Origin: Clostridia bacterium
GTDB lineage: Bacteria; Bacillota; Clostridia; Christensenellales; Borkfalkiaceae
Direction: 5' to 3'
NCBI GenBank assembly: GCA_017536205.1
Contig: JAFXHX010000002.1
Span: forward strand, 58,811-122,810
DNA length: 64,000 nt
Shown: piece by piece, positions 16,226 through 25,465 of the stretch
Numbering within the stretch: the first letter of the stretch is position 1
Layout: each line of letters opens with the position of its first letter
Made by a program: the position numbers and the translations under genes
Notes under the pieces: model-generated
What the model saw: the letters and a program-made list of their open reading frames with translations, nothing else
Database searches by the model: none
Told to the model about the DNA's origin: nothing

Positions 16226-17581
16226 ATGAAAAAGAAAATTATATCAATTTTAATAGCAGTATTTGCAAGTTGCACGCTTGCGTTTTCGCTAACGGCGTGT
16301 GGTGGTAATAAAGAGTCAAAGCCATCTAAAGGGTTAGCATATAGATTAATCAACAACGATACCGAATATGCAGTTAGTGGTTTGGGTTCGTGCAAAGACG
16401 TTAATATTATCATACATACTATGTATAACGAAAAGCCTGTAACGAGTATAGATGATTCTGCGTTTAGGGGTTGCAGTAAACTTACAAGTATAGAAATACC
16501 AAACAGCGTAACAAGTATAGGTTATAGTGCGTTTAGGGGTTGCAGTAAACTTACAAGCATAGAAATACCAAATAGCGTAACAAGTATAGGTGATTATGCG
16601 TTCTATGGTTGCAGTTCACTTCAAAGCATAGAAGTGCCAAATTACGTAACGAGTATAGGTGAAAAAGCGTTTAGAGGTTGTAGTTCACTTACGAGTGTTG
16701 AAATACCAAATAGTGTAACAAGTATAGGTGAATTTGCGTTTTGTGCTTGCAGTTCACTTCAAAGCGTAACCATAGGTGATAACGTAACAAGTATAGGTTA
16801 TGGTGCGTTTGTAGATTGCACTTCACTTGAAAGTATAGAAATACCAAATAGCGTAACAAGTATAGGTGAAGAAGCATTCTTTTGTTGCACTTCACTTAAA
16901 AGTATACAAGTCGGAAGTGAAAACTTAAATTATAAATCAATAGATGGTAATTTATATAGTAAAGACGGAAAAACTTTAATTCAATACGCAATAGGGAAAA
17001 CTACAACGTTGTTTAATATACCGAATAACGTAACAAGTATAGGTGATTATGCGTTCTATAGTTGCTCTAAACTCACAAGCATTGTAATACCAAATAGTGT
17101 AACAAGTATAGGTGATAGAGCATTTTATAATTGTACTGCACTTAAAATCATAATTATAGGTAACAGTGTAACAAGTATAGGTGATTATGCGTTTTCTCAT
17201 TGCGATTTGCTTCAAAGTATAACCATACCAAATAACGTAACAAGAGTGGGTACTTGTGCGTTCTGTAATTGCAGTTCACTTCAAAGTGTAACAATAGAAA
17301 ATGGCGTAACAAGTATAGGCTCTGCTGCGTTTTCTGATTGCACTTCACTTACGAGCATTGTAATACCAAATAGTGTGACAAGTATAGGTGAATATGCGTT
17401 CAAGTCTTGCGATAAGTTAACAAGTATAACCTTTAACGATACTTCAACTTGGTATAGAACAACAGACTTTTGGGATTGGATATGTATAAAGGGTGGAACT
17501 GAAACGGATGTAACTATTCCAACGTCAAACGACGATTATTTTAACTCGACTTACTCTGGTTATTACTGGTATAAACTTTAA
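16226..17581 (+). CDS. BspA-type leucine-rich repeat lipoprotein
   Basis: A 451-residue surface protein. Signal peptide and lipobox LTAC place the acylated cysteine at residue 25. From about residue 75 to 420 it is built of 23-residue LRR_5 repeats of the form LTSIEIPNSVTSIGxxAFxGCSS, about 14 copies. They are interrupted near residues 230-260 by a loop (YKSIDGNLYSKDGKTLI) typical of BspA-like proteins. These proteins often bind host or surface ligands, but the target cannot be read here. The repeats are nearly identical at DNA level (69-bp period), so recombination could change their number. It is monocistronic, ending in a terminator shared with the convergent gene. Confidence 0.88.
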   Translation: MKKKIISILIAVFASCTLAFSLTACGGNKESKPSKGLAYRLINNDTEYAVSGLGSCKDVNIIIHTMYNEKPVTSIDDSAFRGCSKLTSIEIPNSVTSIGYSAFRGCSKLTSIEIPNSVTSIGDYAFYGCSSLQSIEVPNYVTSIGEKAFRGCSSLTSVEIPNSVTSIGEFAFCACSSLQSVTIGDNVTSIGYGAFVDCTSLESIEIPNSVTSIGEEAFFCCTSLKSIQVGSENLNYKSIDGNLYSKDGKTLIQYAIGKTTTLFNIPNNVTSIGDYAFYSCSKLTSIVIPNSVTSIGDRAFYNCTALKIIIIGNSVTSIGDYAFSHCDLLQSITIPNNVTRVGTCAFCNCSSLQSVTIENGVTSIGSAAFSDCTSLTSIVIPNSVTSIGEYAFKSCDKLTSITFNDTSTWYRTTDFWDWICIKGGTETDVTIPTSNDDYFNSTYSGYYWYKL

Positions 17582-17583
17582 GC

Positions 17584-17613
17584 AAAAAAGCAAGGCGCTT
17601 GCCTTGCTTTTTT
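17584..17613. terminator. Bidirectional terminator
   Basis: AAAAAAGCAAGGC / GCCTTGCTTTTTT with a GCTT loop, between convergent genes. It touches the stop codon of the minus-strand gene. Confidence 0.9.
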
Positions 17614-18425
17614 TATAATGGTTTTTCTATAAATGTTTTGCCGTTAAATATAACGGTGTTTTTAAAGCCTACTTCTTTAAGTAGATTTTCGGCATCTATA
17701 AAATTAGCGTTTAAATACCTTTTATCGTGGCAATCACTAGAAATTATAACTTGCTTTTTAAGATTTAATAGTTCTTTAAGTATAAACTTTTCGGGGTAGG
17801 GCGCTTGTTTAGCGTATCTTGTCATAGCGCCGGTGTTAACTTCAAAAACGTCAACTTTTTTGGCTAGTTCTCTTAAGCAGTCAATTGCGCTTTCACGATA
17901 TTTTTTTGAAGTGGTATCAATAAAAGGGTGGGCGCTATTATGCTTTGTAATAATATCAAAATGCCCTATAATATCGGGTTTAACGTAGTTGCAAATTGTA
18001 GAAAACTGCTTATAATATTCGCAAGCAAAGTCAATTGAATTGCCGTTAAAATAGTTGTCAATTAGGTTTTTAACGGTGTTAAAATCTCTATCAAAACTAA
18101 TATATATATCGCCCTTTTTCAAGTAGTGATTAGATGCTATTATATATTCAAAACCACTAGTTGGCTCGGTAGAATACTGGTCGAATTCAAGCCCTAAATA
18201 AATGGGAATAATTCCGTTATATTTTTGTTTTAAACGGTTAATTTCCGCCTTATAGGTTGGTATTGTTTGGGGTGTTATTTTAGCATAGTCGCTATAAAAC
18301 ATATAGGCGTGTTCAGAAAAACCTATGCTGTTAAAGCCAAGTTCTATTGCACGCTCTACAATGCTTTCGTAACTGTCAACCCCGTCGGCTAAATTGCCGT
18401 GAGTATGTAAGTTTTGGTTATACAT
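17613..18425 (-). CDS. PHP-domain phosphatase, likely histidinol-phosphatase (HisJ/HisK type)
   Basis: A 270-residue PHP-superfamily metallo-phosphoesterase. Metal-ligand motifs appear in order: NLHTHG (residues 5-10), GFSEHAY, LGLEFD, GHFDIITKHN and SSDCHD. This layout and length match the PHP-type histidinol-phosphatase that removes phosphate in histidine synthesis. No other his genes are nearby; it lies 45 nt after radA at the end of a minus-strand cluster. A different PHP phosphatase is the alternative. Confidence 0.8.
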   Translation of the reverse strand: MYNQNLHTHGNLADGVDSYESIVERAIELGFNSIGFSEHAYMFYSDYAKITPQTIPTYKAEINRLKQKYNGIIPIYLGLEFDQYSTEPTSGFEYIIASNHYLKKGDIYISFDRDFNTVKNLIDNYFNGNSIDFACEYYKQFSTICNYVKPDIIGHFDIITKHNSAHPFIDTTSKKYRESAIDCLRELAKKVDVFEVNTGAMTRYAKQAPYPEKFILKELLNLKKQVIISSDCHDKRYLNANFIDAENLLKEVGFKNTVIFNGKTFIEKPL

Positions 18426-18470
18426 TTTGCTCCTTTATATGCGCTAAATATGCACATAAGTAACGCACGT

Positions 18471-19838
18471 TCACTCGTTAGTTGCGTTTGGCAGGCCTTC
18501 TTTAATTGCCTGCGACACGAACGAAACGGGAACGATAGTAATTTTATCGGCGTACTTTTTAACGTTTTCGTAATTGCGCTTTGGAATTATAACTTTTTTA
18601 AAGCCAAGTTTAATGGCGTTTTGCACTCGCTTTTCAGCAAACGAAACAGCCCTAACTTCGCCCGTTAAACCCACTTCGCCAAACGCCGTGGTAGTTTTTT
18701 CTATCGGGGTGTTTTTTACTGCACTTGCAAGCGATAAGCAAACTGCAAGGTCGCTTGATGGCTCGGTAAGTTTAATTCCACCCATTGCGTTAACGTAAAC
18801 GTCTTGATTAAAAAAGGGTAGGTAAGCCCTTCGTTCAAGAACGGCAAGTATTAAAACCATACGGTTATAGTCAACGCCTATGGGCATACGTCTTGGCATA
18901 CCGAAAACAGTTTTAGATATAAGCGACTGAACTTCAACGGGAACGACTCTGTTTCCGCTTACCGATTGAGTTACCACGCTACCTGCTTGCGCTCCACGGT
19001 TTTCGCTCATAAACACGCCCGAAAAGTCGCTAACTTCTTTAATTCCAACGTCGGTCATTTCAAAAACGCCAACTTCTTGCGCCGAGCCAAACCTATTTTT
19101 AACTGCTCTAAGAAGTTTTAAACTGTCTTGCGGTTCGCCTTCAAAGTATAAAACCGTGTCTACGATATGCTCTAAAACTTTGGGGCCTGCAAGCCCACCG
19201 TCTTTGGTAACGTGGCCTATCACGAACACCGTTTTGTGTTTAGATTTTGCAAGGCGCATAAGCCTTGAAGCGCACTCTTTAACTTGCCCAACCGAGCCTG
19301 CCGAGCCCGAAAGCGAAGAAAGGTAAATTGCCTGAATACTGTCTATAACAATAAAGTCGTAATCTTCGGCAACCTTTTCAATATGTTCAAGCCTGCACTC
19401 GTTAAGTACCATAAGGTTTTCTGCCGTTATAGAAAGTCTTTCGCACCTTAATTTAACGTGGCTTAAACTTTCTTCTGCCGAAACGTATAAAACCCTTTGG
19501 GTTTTAGCAATTTCGCCCGAAACTTGGGTAAGAATTGTCGACTTGCCTATTCCTGGGTCACCGCCTATTAAAACTATAGAGTAGGGAACAACGCCACCGC
19601 CAAGTACGGTGTCAAGTTCTTTTATGCCCGTTGAAATACGGGCGTATTTAACGTTTTCAATGTCTTTAAGCGCAGTTGGCTTGCTTGTGGGAACGGCAAT
19701 ACTTCCAACCACTTCTTCGGGGGCGTCGGTTTCTTCAACTAGCGTGCCGAACTTACCACAACCGGGGCATTTTCCTAGCCATTGTGGGCTAACCGTTCCA
19801 CACTCTTGGCAAACGAACTTTGATGATATTTTAGCCAT
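18471..19838 (-). CDS. radA: DNA repair protein RadA
   Basis: RecA-like helicase that extends recombination intermediates. The 455 residues comprise an N-terminal zinc finger (Cys10, Cys13, Cys24, Cys27), a RecA-type ATPase with Walker A GGDPGIGKST (92-101), the diagnostic KNRFG motif (247-251), and a C-terminal Lon-protease-like domain without an obvious active site. Its ATG shares one base with the ispDF stop, so the two are coupled. Confidence 0.97.
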   Translation of the reverse strand: MAKISSKFVCQECGTVSPQWLGKCPGCGKFGTLVEETDAPEEVVGSIAVPTSKPTALKDIENVKYARISTGIKELDTVLGGGVVPYSIVLIGGDPGIGKSTILTQVSGEIAKTQRVLYVSAEESLSHVKLRCERLSITAENLMVLNECRLEHIEKVAEDYDFIVIDSIQAIYLSSLSGSAGSVGQVKECASRLMRLAKSKHKTVFVIGHVTKDGGLAGPKVLEHIVDTVLYFEGEPQDSLKLLRAVKNRFGSAQEVGVFEMTDVGIKEVSDFSGVFMSENRGAQAGSVVTQSVSGNRVVPVEVQSLISKTVFGMPRRMPIGVDYNRMVLILAVLERRAYLPFFNQDVYVNAMGGIKLTEPSSDLAVCLSLASAVKNTPIEKTTTAFGEVGLTGEVRAVSFAEKRVQNAIKLGFKKVIIPKRNYENVKKYADKITIVPVSFVSQAIKEGLPNATNE

Positions 19839-20962
19839 TATTCCCCCTTTACAAGCACAAACGCTTGCGAAGCAATTCCTTCTTCACGCCCAACTGTGCC
19901 TATGCCTTCAAGGGTGGTAAAGGTAATTCCAACGCTTGAAACGGGTAGTGAAAGGGCGTTTGCTAAACTTTTAGTTATAACTTCACGGTAAGGCGAAAGT
20001 TTGGGTTTTTCTGCCATAACTACTGCCGAAAGATAGAGTGGTTTAAGCCCCTTTTCTTTAAGCATTTTAATAACTTTTTCAAGCAAAACCATACTGTCGG
20101 CGTCTTTATAAGCAGGGTCTTTATCGCTAAAATGATAGCCTATATCTTGAAGCGACGCAGAAGATAAAAGCGCGTCCATAACGGCGTGAGTAAGAACGTC
20201 GGCATCGCTGTGGCCAACAAGCCCTTTTTCGTGGCTAATATTAACCCCGCCAAGCACTAATTTTCTGCCGTAATCGAGTTTATGAAGGTCAAACCCCGTT
20301 CCACATCTCGTGGCGGAAGTTTGGCAAAAATCTTCGGGGTAGGTGAGTTTTTTATTGTCGCTTTCAGTAATAACTGCTTTGCACTTTCCTATAAAGGCGG
20401 TGTAAACGCCAGCGTCGTCGGTAAACCCGTCGTCTTCGCTTGCGTGTGCGTACGCGTTCTTTATATTACTAGCAATAAAGCACTGTGGGGTGAGTGCAAG
20501 CAGTTTGTCTTTGCGAGAAGAACTAAATATAGCGTCTTTCCCGTCGGTAGTCATAACGGTGTCAACGGGGCGTTTTGCAAGCACGGCAGTTCCACTTGAA
20601 AGTACAGTTTTTATGCACGCAGAAATATCTAAAACCGAAACGTCGGGCCTAGCGCCGTCGTGAATAAGCACGGCTTCGTCGCCACCAAGCGTAGAAAGCG
20701 CGTTTTTAACGGAAATAAAGCGAGTTTCGCCACCTAAAACGTATCTAATAGGCGTGTCTATACCCTTTAAAATATCTTTAATAATTACGTCTTCGCCCTC
20801 GGCGTGAATAATAATTATTTCGTCAATTTTCTTAACGCTTGCAAACTTTGAAACGGTTTCGTAAATAACGGGCACGCCGAAACGCTTTGAAAATATTTTG
20901 TTTTGCGACTGCCGTGCACGCGCGCCTTTACCTGCGCAAGCAATAATTGCAACTACTTTCAT
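19838..20962 (-). CDS. ispDF: Bifunctional IspD-IspF fusion, non-mevalonate isoprenoid pathway
   Basis: A single 374-residue polypeptide combines two MEP-pathway enzymes. IspD (about 1-215) makes CDP-methylerythritol: IIACAGKGARA at 7-17 and the LIHDGARPD motif at 99-107. IspF (about 219-374) makes the cyclic diphosphate: zinc ligands Asp225, His227 (GTGFDLHKL) and His259 (DVLTHA), plus GYHFSDKDPAYK. The usual IspF KATT motif is ITFTTLEG here, so the lysine position is altered. The IspD nucleotide loop reads AGKGARARQSQNK rather than the common AGxGxRxG form. It lies between rqcP and radA in a tight minus-strand cluster. Confidence 0.93.
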   Translation of the reverse strand: MKVVAIIACAGKGARARQSQNKIFSKRFGVPVIYETVSKFASVKKIDEIIIIHAEGEDVIIKDILKGIDTPIRYVLGGETRFISVKNALSTLGGDEAVLIHDGARPDVSVLDISACIKTVLSSGTAVLAKRPVDTVMTTDGKDAIFSSSRKDKLLALTPQCFIASNIKNAYAHASEDDGFTDDAGVYTAFIGKCKAVITESDNKKLTYPEDFCQTSATRCGTGFDLHKLDYGRKLVLGGVNISHEKGLVGHSDADVLTHAVMDALLSSASLQDIGYHFSDKDPAYKDADSMVLLEKVIKMLKEKGLKPLYLSAVVMAEKPKLSPYREVITKSLANALSLPVSSVGITFTTLEGIGTVGREEGIASQAFVLVKGE

Positions 20963-20963
20963 A

Positions 20964-21209
20964 TTACTCTCCCAAAATCTCGTAAAGAGAAGAAACCTCG
21001 TCTTTTTTAACTTGTTCTTTAAGGCTTAACACTCTAATTTTAAGCGTACCGCTACCAAAGGCAACTTCAATAACGTCACCTACCGAAAGTTTATAAGACG
21101 GCTTAACTTGCTTTCCGTTAACGAAAACCCTATCGCCGTCGCACGCTTCTTTAGATAAACTTCGGCGTTTTAGAATGCGCGAAACCTTTAAATATTTGTC
21201 GATTCTCAT
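20964..21209 (-). CDS. rqcP: S4-domain RNA-binding protein RqcP (YabO/Hsp15-like)
   Basis: An 81-residue S4-domain protein (MRIDKYLKVSRILKRRSLSKEACDGDRVFVNG). In Bacillus RqcP binds split 50S subunits and helps RqcH add alanine tails during ribosome rescue. It is 1 nt from ispDF and heads the cluster rqcP-ispDF-radA-PHP phosphatase, divergent from rpoB. The related HslR is possible, but size and lineage favour RqcP. Confidence 0.85.
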   Translation of the reverse strand: MRIDKYLKVSRILKRRSLSKEACDGDRVFVNGKQVKPSYKLSVGDVIEVAFGSGTLKIRVLSLKEQVKKDEVSSLYEILGE

Positions 21210-21261
21210 AAAAAATCCTTAAAAAAAATTAAAAAACTTTTAAATATTTAACGCCAAACGG

Positions 21262-21290
21262 TTGACAACGATTTGACATTAAACTATAAT
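21262..21290 (+). promoter_or_regulatory. rpoB promoter
   Basis: Perfect TTGACA (21262-21267), 17 bp, TATAAT (21285-21290). A second TTGACA at 21273-21278 and TAAAAT at 21301-21306 may form a weaker alternative. No ribosomal protein gene precedes rpoB, so this promoter must drive it. Confidence 0.85.
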
Positions 21291-21296
21291 AGATAA

Positions 21297-21482
21297 ATGC
21301 TAAAATGTAATAATAGCGTCTTTTTTGCATTTTTTGCTTTTTCAAAGGCGCAAAAACGTGGGGTATAAATTACATTTATAAATAGCAGGGAAGATTTATT
21401 CCCGAAAATTACAGTTGTTATTATAACTCAACCCACGAAAATAATCAAGAAGTTTTACAATTTTTATAAAGGAGTGCACAAA
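21297..21482 (+). promoter_or_regulatory. Structured rpoB mRNA leader
   Basis: About 185 nt without an ORF. CGTGGG (21357-21362) can pair with CCCACG (21432-21437), enclosing ATAAAT/ATTTAT and GGGAA/TTCCC (21388-21403) hairpins, which gives a multibranched fold. The ribosome site AAAGGAG follows at 21468-21474. A role in autoregulation or attenuation is inferred. Confidence 0.5.
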
Positions 21483-24400
21483 ATGCGTAATATGCAAACA
21501 GTCAAATGCGGCAACGTTGAAAGAAAGTCTTTCGCAAAGATTAAAGAAGTTCAACCTATTCCGTATCTCGTAGAAGCACAAAAAGATTCGTACGAGCAGT
21601 TTATTACTGAAGGAATTGGTGAAGTTTTAGAAGACTTTTCTCCTATAACCGACTTTGCCGACCACTATGAACTGTACTTTTTAGACTACAACCTTAACGG
21701 TAAACCTAAGTACAGCGAAAAAGAGTGCCGTGACAGAGACGCGACCTATGCCGTTCCCCTTGAAGTTAAGGTAAGGCTCAACAACAAGGTAACGGGCGAA
21801 ATCGTCGATAGCGACGTTTTCATGGGTGACCTACCCAAAATGACCGATAGTGGTTCTTTCATCATTAACGGTGCAGAGCGCGTTGTCGTTTCACAACTCG
21901 TTCGTTCACCCGGCGTTTATAACAAGTTCGTGCAGGACAAGTCGGGTAAAAAACTCTACTTAACCACCGTAATGCCCAACCGCGGTGCTTGGCTTGAATT
22001 CGAGCAAGACTCGCAAGGCGTTTTATGGGTAAAGGTAGATAGAACCCGTAAAGTTGCTGCTACCACGCTTATCCGTGCGCTCGGCTGTGGCAGTGATTCT
22101 TCTATTAAAGAGATTTTCGGCGACGACCCGACTATTTTAGCAACTCTTGAAAAAGATACCGCTAAGAGTGAGAGCGAAGGTCTTTTCGAACTTTATAGAA
22201 GATTAAGACCAGGCGAACTTCCCACTGAAGACGCTGTTAGACAACAACTTAAAAACTACTTCTTCGACACTAGAAGATACGATTTAGCAAGAGTTGGTAG
22301 ATATAAGTTCAACAAAAGGCTTTGCATTGCTAACCGTATTACCGGTCTCGTTGCTTTTGAAGACATTATCAACGAAGACGGTGAAGTTTTAGTAACCAAA
22401 GGCGATATTATTAGCGAAGACCAAGCGATTGCCGTTCAAAACAGCGGTATCGACGTTGTTAACGTTATTGCGCCCGACGGAACTAAGAGAAGGGTTATTT
22501 CTAACAGAGTAGTTAACTTCGAGGCAGTTTTAGGCGTTAAGGCAAAACCGTTCGGTCTTTTAGAAACGGTTTACTATCCTAACGTTCGTTTTGCAAGGCA
22601 AATTGCCGATATGTGTAAGACTATGGCAATCGACGACGTTGCCGAAGCAGTAAGAACTCAAATCAACGACCTTTACTACGTTGAAGACCTTACTCCCGAA
22701 CGCATTGCAGAAGGCAAGCCAGAAGATAAGAAAAACGAAGAAATTAGAAAAGAAATTAGAAGAAAGTTCGTTGAAGCCTGCAAAGAGTTTTACGACATTA
22801 TTGAAAGTGGAAATATTCCCGCTAAACTTTCTCCTGAACAGAAAAAGACGGTTAAGCCCCTTATTGAAAAACTTAACCACAAACATATTACCGTTGACGA
22901 CATTTATGCGTCTATCTCGCTCAACTGTGACCTTAACTACGGCATCGGCTCGCTCGATAATATCGACCACTTGGGCAACCGTCGTGTAAGAAGCGTAGGC
23001 GAACTCTTACAAAATCAATTCCGTATCGGTATTGCAAGACTTGAAAGAGTTATTAAAGAACGTATGAGCACTCAAGACGCAAAGGATATAAACCCCAAAG
23101 GTCTTATCAACGTTCGCCCCGTAAGTTCGGCTATTAAAGAGTTCTTCGGTTCTTCGCAACTTTCGCAGTTCATGGACCAAACTAACCCCATTGCAGAACT
23201 TACTCACAAGAGAAAACTTTCGGCGTTAGGCCCAGGCGGTCTTAATAGAGAAAGAGCGTCGTTCGAAGTTCGTGACGTTCACTACACTCACTACGGTCGC
23301 TTATGTCCTATCGAAACGCCAGAAGGTCAAAACATAGGTCTTATCACGTCGCTTTCGTCTTACGCAAAAGTAAACGAATTCGGCTTTATTGAATCGGCGT
23401 ATAGAAAAATTGACAAGGCAACCGGCGTAGTTACCGACCAGGTTGACTATCTTACTGCAGACGAAGAAGATAAATACATCGTTGCGCAAGCGAACGAGCC
23501 ACTCGATGAAGAAGGCCGTTTCGTAAACGACAGGGTAGTGTGCCGTCGCCTTGAAGAAATTACCGAAATGCCCAAAGAAGAAATCGACTATATGGACGTT
23601 TCTCCAAAGCAACTCGTTTCGGTAGCAACTGCGCTTATTCCCTTCCTTGAAAACAGCGATACCAACCGTGCGCTTATGGGTTCGAACATGCAACGTCAAG
23701 CAGTTCCCCTTATTAAGCCTGAAAACGCAATAGTTGCAACTGGTATCGAAGGTAAAATCGCATACGACTCGGGCGTTATGGTAATTGCTAAAGAAGCAGG
23801 TACCGTAAAAGCCGTTTCTGCAAAAGAAATCGTCGTAGTGGAAGACGGTGGAAACGAAAGAGTTTACACCCTTAAAAAGTTCGAGCGTTCTAACCAAGGC
23901 ACCTGCCTTAACCAAAAGCCCATCGTTTCGGTTGGCGATAAAGTTGAAAAAGGCGCAATCTTGGCAGACGGTCCCGCAACTGCAAACGGCGAACTTGCGC
24001 TTGGTAGAAATATTCTCATCGGCTATATGACGTGGGAAGGCTACAACTACGAAGACGCTATACTTTTATCAGAAAAACTCGTTCAAAACGACGTGTTCAC
24101 TTCAATCCACATTGAAGAATACGAAGTTGAAGCACGCATTATTAAACAACTCGGCCCCGAAGAAATTACTAGAGATATTCCCAACCTTGGTGAAGAAGCG
24201 CTTAAAGACCTTGACCAAGACGGTATAGTAAGAATAGGCGCCGAAGTAACGAGCGGTGATATATTAGTTGGTAAAGTTTCGCCAAAGAGCGAAGTTGAAC
24301 TTTCGCCCGAAGAAAGACTTTTAAGAGCAATTTTCGGCGACAAGGCAAGAGACGTAAAAGACACGTCGCTTAAAGTTCCTCACGGCGAAGGCGGTATAGT

Positions 24401-25451
24401 AGTTGACGTTAAAATCTTTACAAGAGAGAACAAAGACGAACTCGACCCGGGCGTAACTAAACTCGTTAGAGTTTACATCGCTCAAAAGAGAAAGATTTCA
24501 GTAGGCGACAAGATGGCCGGTCGTTACGGTAACAAGGGCGTTATTTCAAGAATACTTCCTGAAAGCGATATGCCTTTCCTTGCCGACGGTACTCCACTTC
24601 AAATCGTTCTTAACCCACTCGGCGTTCCCTCTCGTATGAACATCGGTCAAGTACTTGAAGTTCACCTTGGTCTTGTATGCAAGCAACTCGGTTGGAAGGT
24701 TATGACTCCCGTATTCGACGGTGCTAGCGAAAAAGACATTAGAGAACTTTTACAAGAAAACAATATCGTTAACCCCGAAGGGGAAGTTGACGGTAAAATA
24801 CAACTTTACGACGGACGTACGGGCGAGCCTTTTGAAAACAGGGTAACGGTTGGTTCAATGTATATGATTAAACTTCACCACCTTGTTGACGATAAGATTC
24901 ACGCGCGTTCAACCGGTCCTTATTCACTCGTAACTCAACAACCCCTTGGCGGTAAGGCGCAGTTTGGTGGACAAAGATTTGGTGAAATGGAAGTTTGGGC
25001 ACTCGAAGCGTACGGCGCGGCGCATATCTTACAAGAAATGCTTACCGTTAAGTCAGACGACGTTGTGGGCAGACTTAAAACTTACGATTCAATCGTTAAC
25101 GGCGAACATATCAGCGAACCGGGTATTCCCGAATCGTTTAAAGTTCTTCTTAAAGAACTTCAAGCGTGCGCTTTAGATATTAAAGTTCTCACCGAAAACA
25201 ACGAAGAAATATCGCTTCGTGACCTTACCGAAGAAAACGAAGAAGTTCAACCTCTTGAAGGTGCTGATAAAGCGCAACAAGAAGAAGTTGAAATCGACTT
25301 CGATAAGACGTTTGGCGACGACGATATGGTTGACGACGACATCTTTAGTGACGACGATAACTTCGGTCTTGACGACGACTTCTCGTTCAGTTCTAAAGAA
25401 GCAGTCGACGATTTTGAATCTTTTGACGACTTCGGTTTTGACGAAGAATAA
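21483..25451 (+). CDS. rpoB: RNA polymerase beta subunit
   Basis: Catalytic beta subunit of RNA polymerase, 1322 residues. Landmarks include the rifampicin-pocket region from [26 protein letters not shown] sequence (here KRK), the [25 protein letters not shown] fork region, and the C-terminal [28 protein letters not shown] segment. I place the start at the ATG at 21483, 8 nt after AGGAG; an in-frame GTG at 21474 lies inside the ribosome site. The C-terminus carries a roughly 50-residue Asp/Phe-rich acidic tail. rpoC follows 14 nt later. Confidence 0.98.
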   Translation: MRNMQTVKCGNVERKSFAKIKEVQPIPYLVEAQKDSYEQFITEGIGEVLEDFSPITDFADHYELYFLDYNLNGKPKYSEKECRDRDATYAVPLEVKVRLNNKVTGEIVDSDVFMGDLPKMTDSGSFIINGAERVVVSQLVRSPGVYNKFVQDKSGKKLYLTTVMPNRGAWLEFEQDSQGVLWVKVDRTRKVAATTLIRALGCGSDSSIKEIFGDDPTILATLEKDTAKSESEGLFELYRRLRPGELPTEDAVRQQLKNYFFDTRRYDLARVGRYKFNKRLCIANRITGLVAFEDIINEDGEVLVTKGDIISEDQAIAVQNSGIDVVNVIAPDGTKRRVISNRVVNFEAVLGVKAKPFGLLETVYYPNVRFARQIADMCKTMAIDDVAEAVRTQINDLYYVEDLTPERIAEGKPEDKKNEEIRKEIRRKFVEACKEFYDIIESGNIPAKLSPEQKKTVKPLIEKLNHKHITVDDIYASISLNCDLNYGIGSLDNIDHLGNRRVRSVGELLQNQFRIGIARLERVIKERMSTQDAKDINPKGLINVRPVSSAIKEFFGSSQLSQFMDQTNPIAELTHKRKLSALGPGGLNRERASFEVRDVHYTHYGRLCPIETPEGQNIGLITSLSSYAKVNEFGFIESAYRKIDKATGVVTDQVDYLTADEEDKYIVAQANEPLDEEGRFVNDRVVCRRLEEITEMPKEEIDYMDVSPKQLVSVATALIPFLENSDTNRALMGSNMQRQAVPLIKPENAIVATGIEGKIAYDSGVMVIAKEAGTVKAVSAKEIVVVEDGGNERVYTLKKFERSNQGTCLNQKPIVSVGDKVEKGAILADGPATANGELALGRNILIGYMTWEGYNYEDAILLSEKLVQNDVFTSIHIEEYEVEARIIKQLGPEEITRDIPNLGEEALKDLDQDGIVRIGAEVTSGDILVGKVSPKSEVELSPEERLLRAIFGDKARDVKDTSLKVPHGEGGIVVDVKIFTRENKDELDPGVTKLVRVYIAQKRKISVGDKMAGRYGNKGVISRILPESDMPFLADGTPLQIVLNPLGVPSRMNIGQVLEVHLGLVCKQLGWKVMTPVFDGASEKDIRELLQENNIVNPEGEVDGKIQLYDGRTGEPFENRVTVGSMYMIKLHHLVDDKIHARSTGPYSLVTQQPLGGKAQFGGQRFGEMEVWALEAYGAAHILQEMLTVKSDDVVGRLKTYDSIVNGEHISEPGIPESFKVLLKELQACALDIKVLTENNEEISLRDLTEENEEVQPLEGADKAQQEEVEIDFDKTFGDDDMVDDDIFSDDDNFGLDDDFSFSSKEAVDDFESFDDFGFDEE

Positions 25452-25465
25452 TAGGAGGTGTAAAT

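Noticed and set aside
16441..17440. Non-coding satellite repeat
   Set aside because: The 69-bp period is the coding repeat of the leucine-rich repeat protein, in frame throughout.
21474..21482. GTG start for rpoB at 21474
   Set aside because: It lies inside the AAAGGAG ribosome site; the ATG at 21483 has correct spacing.
23301..23915. 204-codon antisense frame inside rpoB, and other long antisense frames in rpoC, fusA and tuf
   Set aside because: They follow from the strong codon bias of the sense genes; no promoter or ribosome site and no recognisable product.
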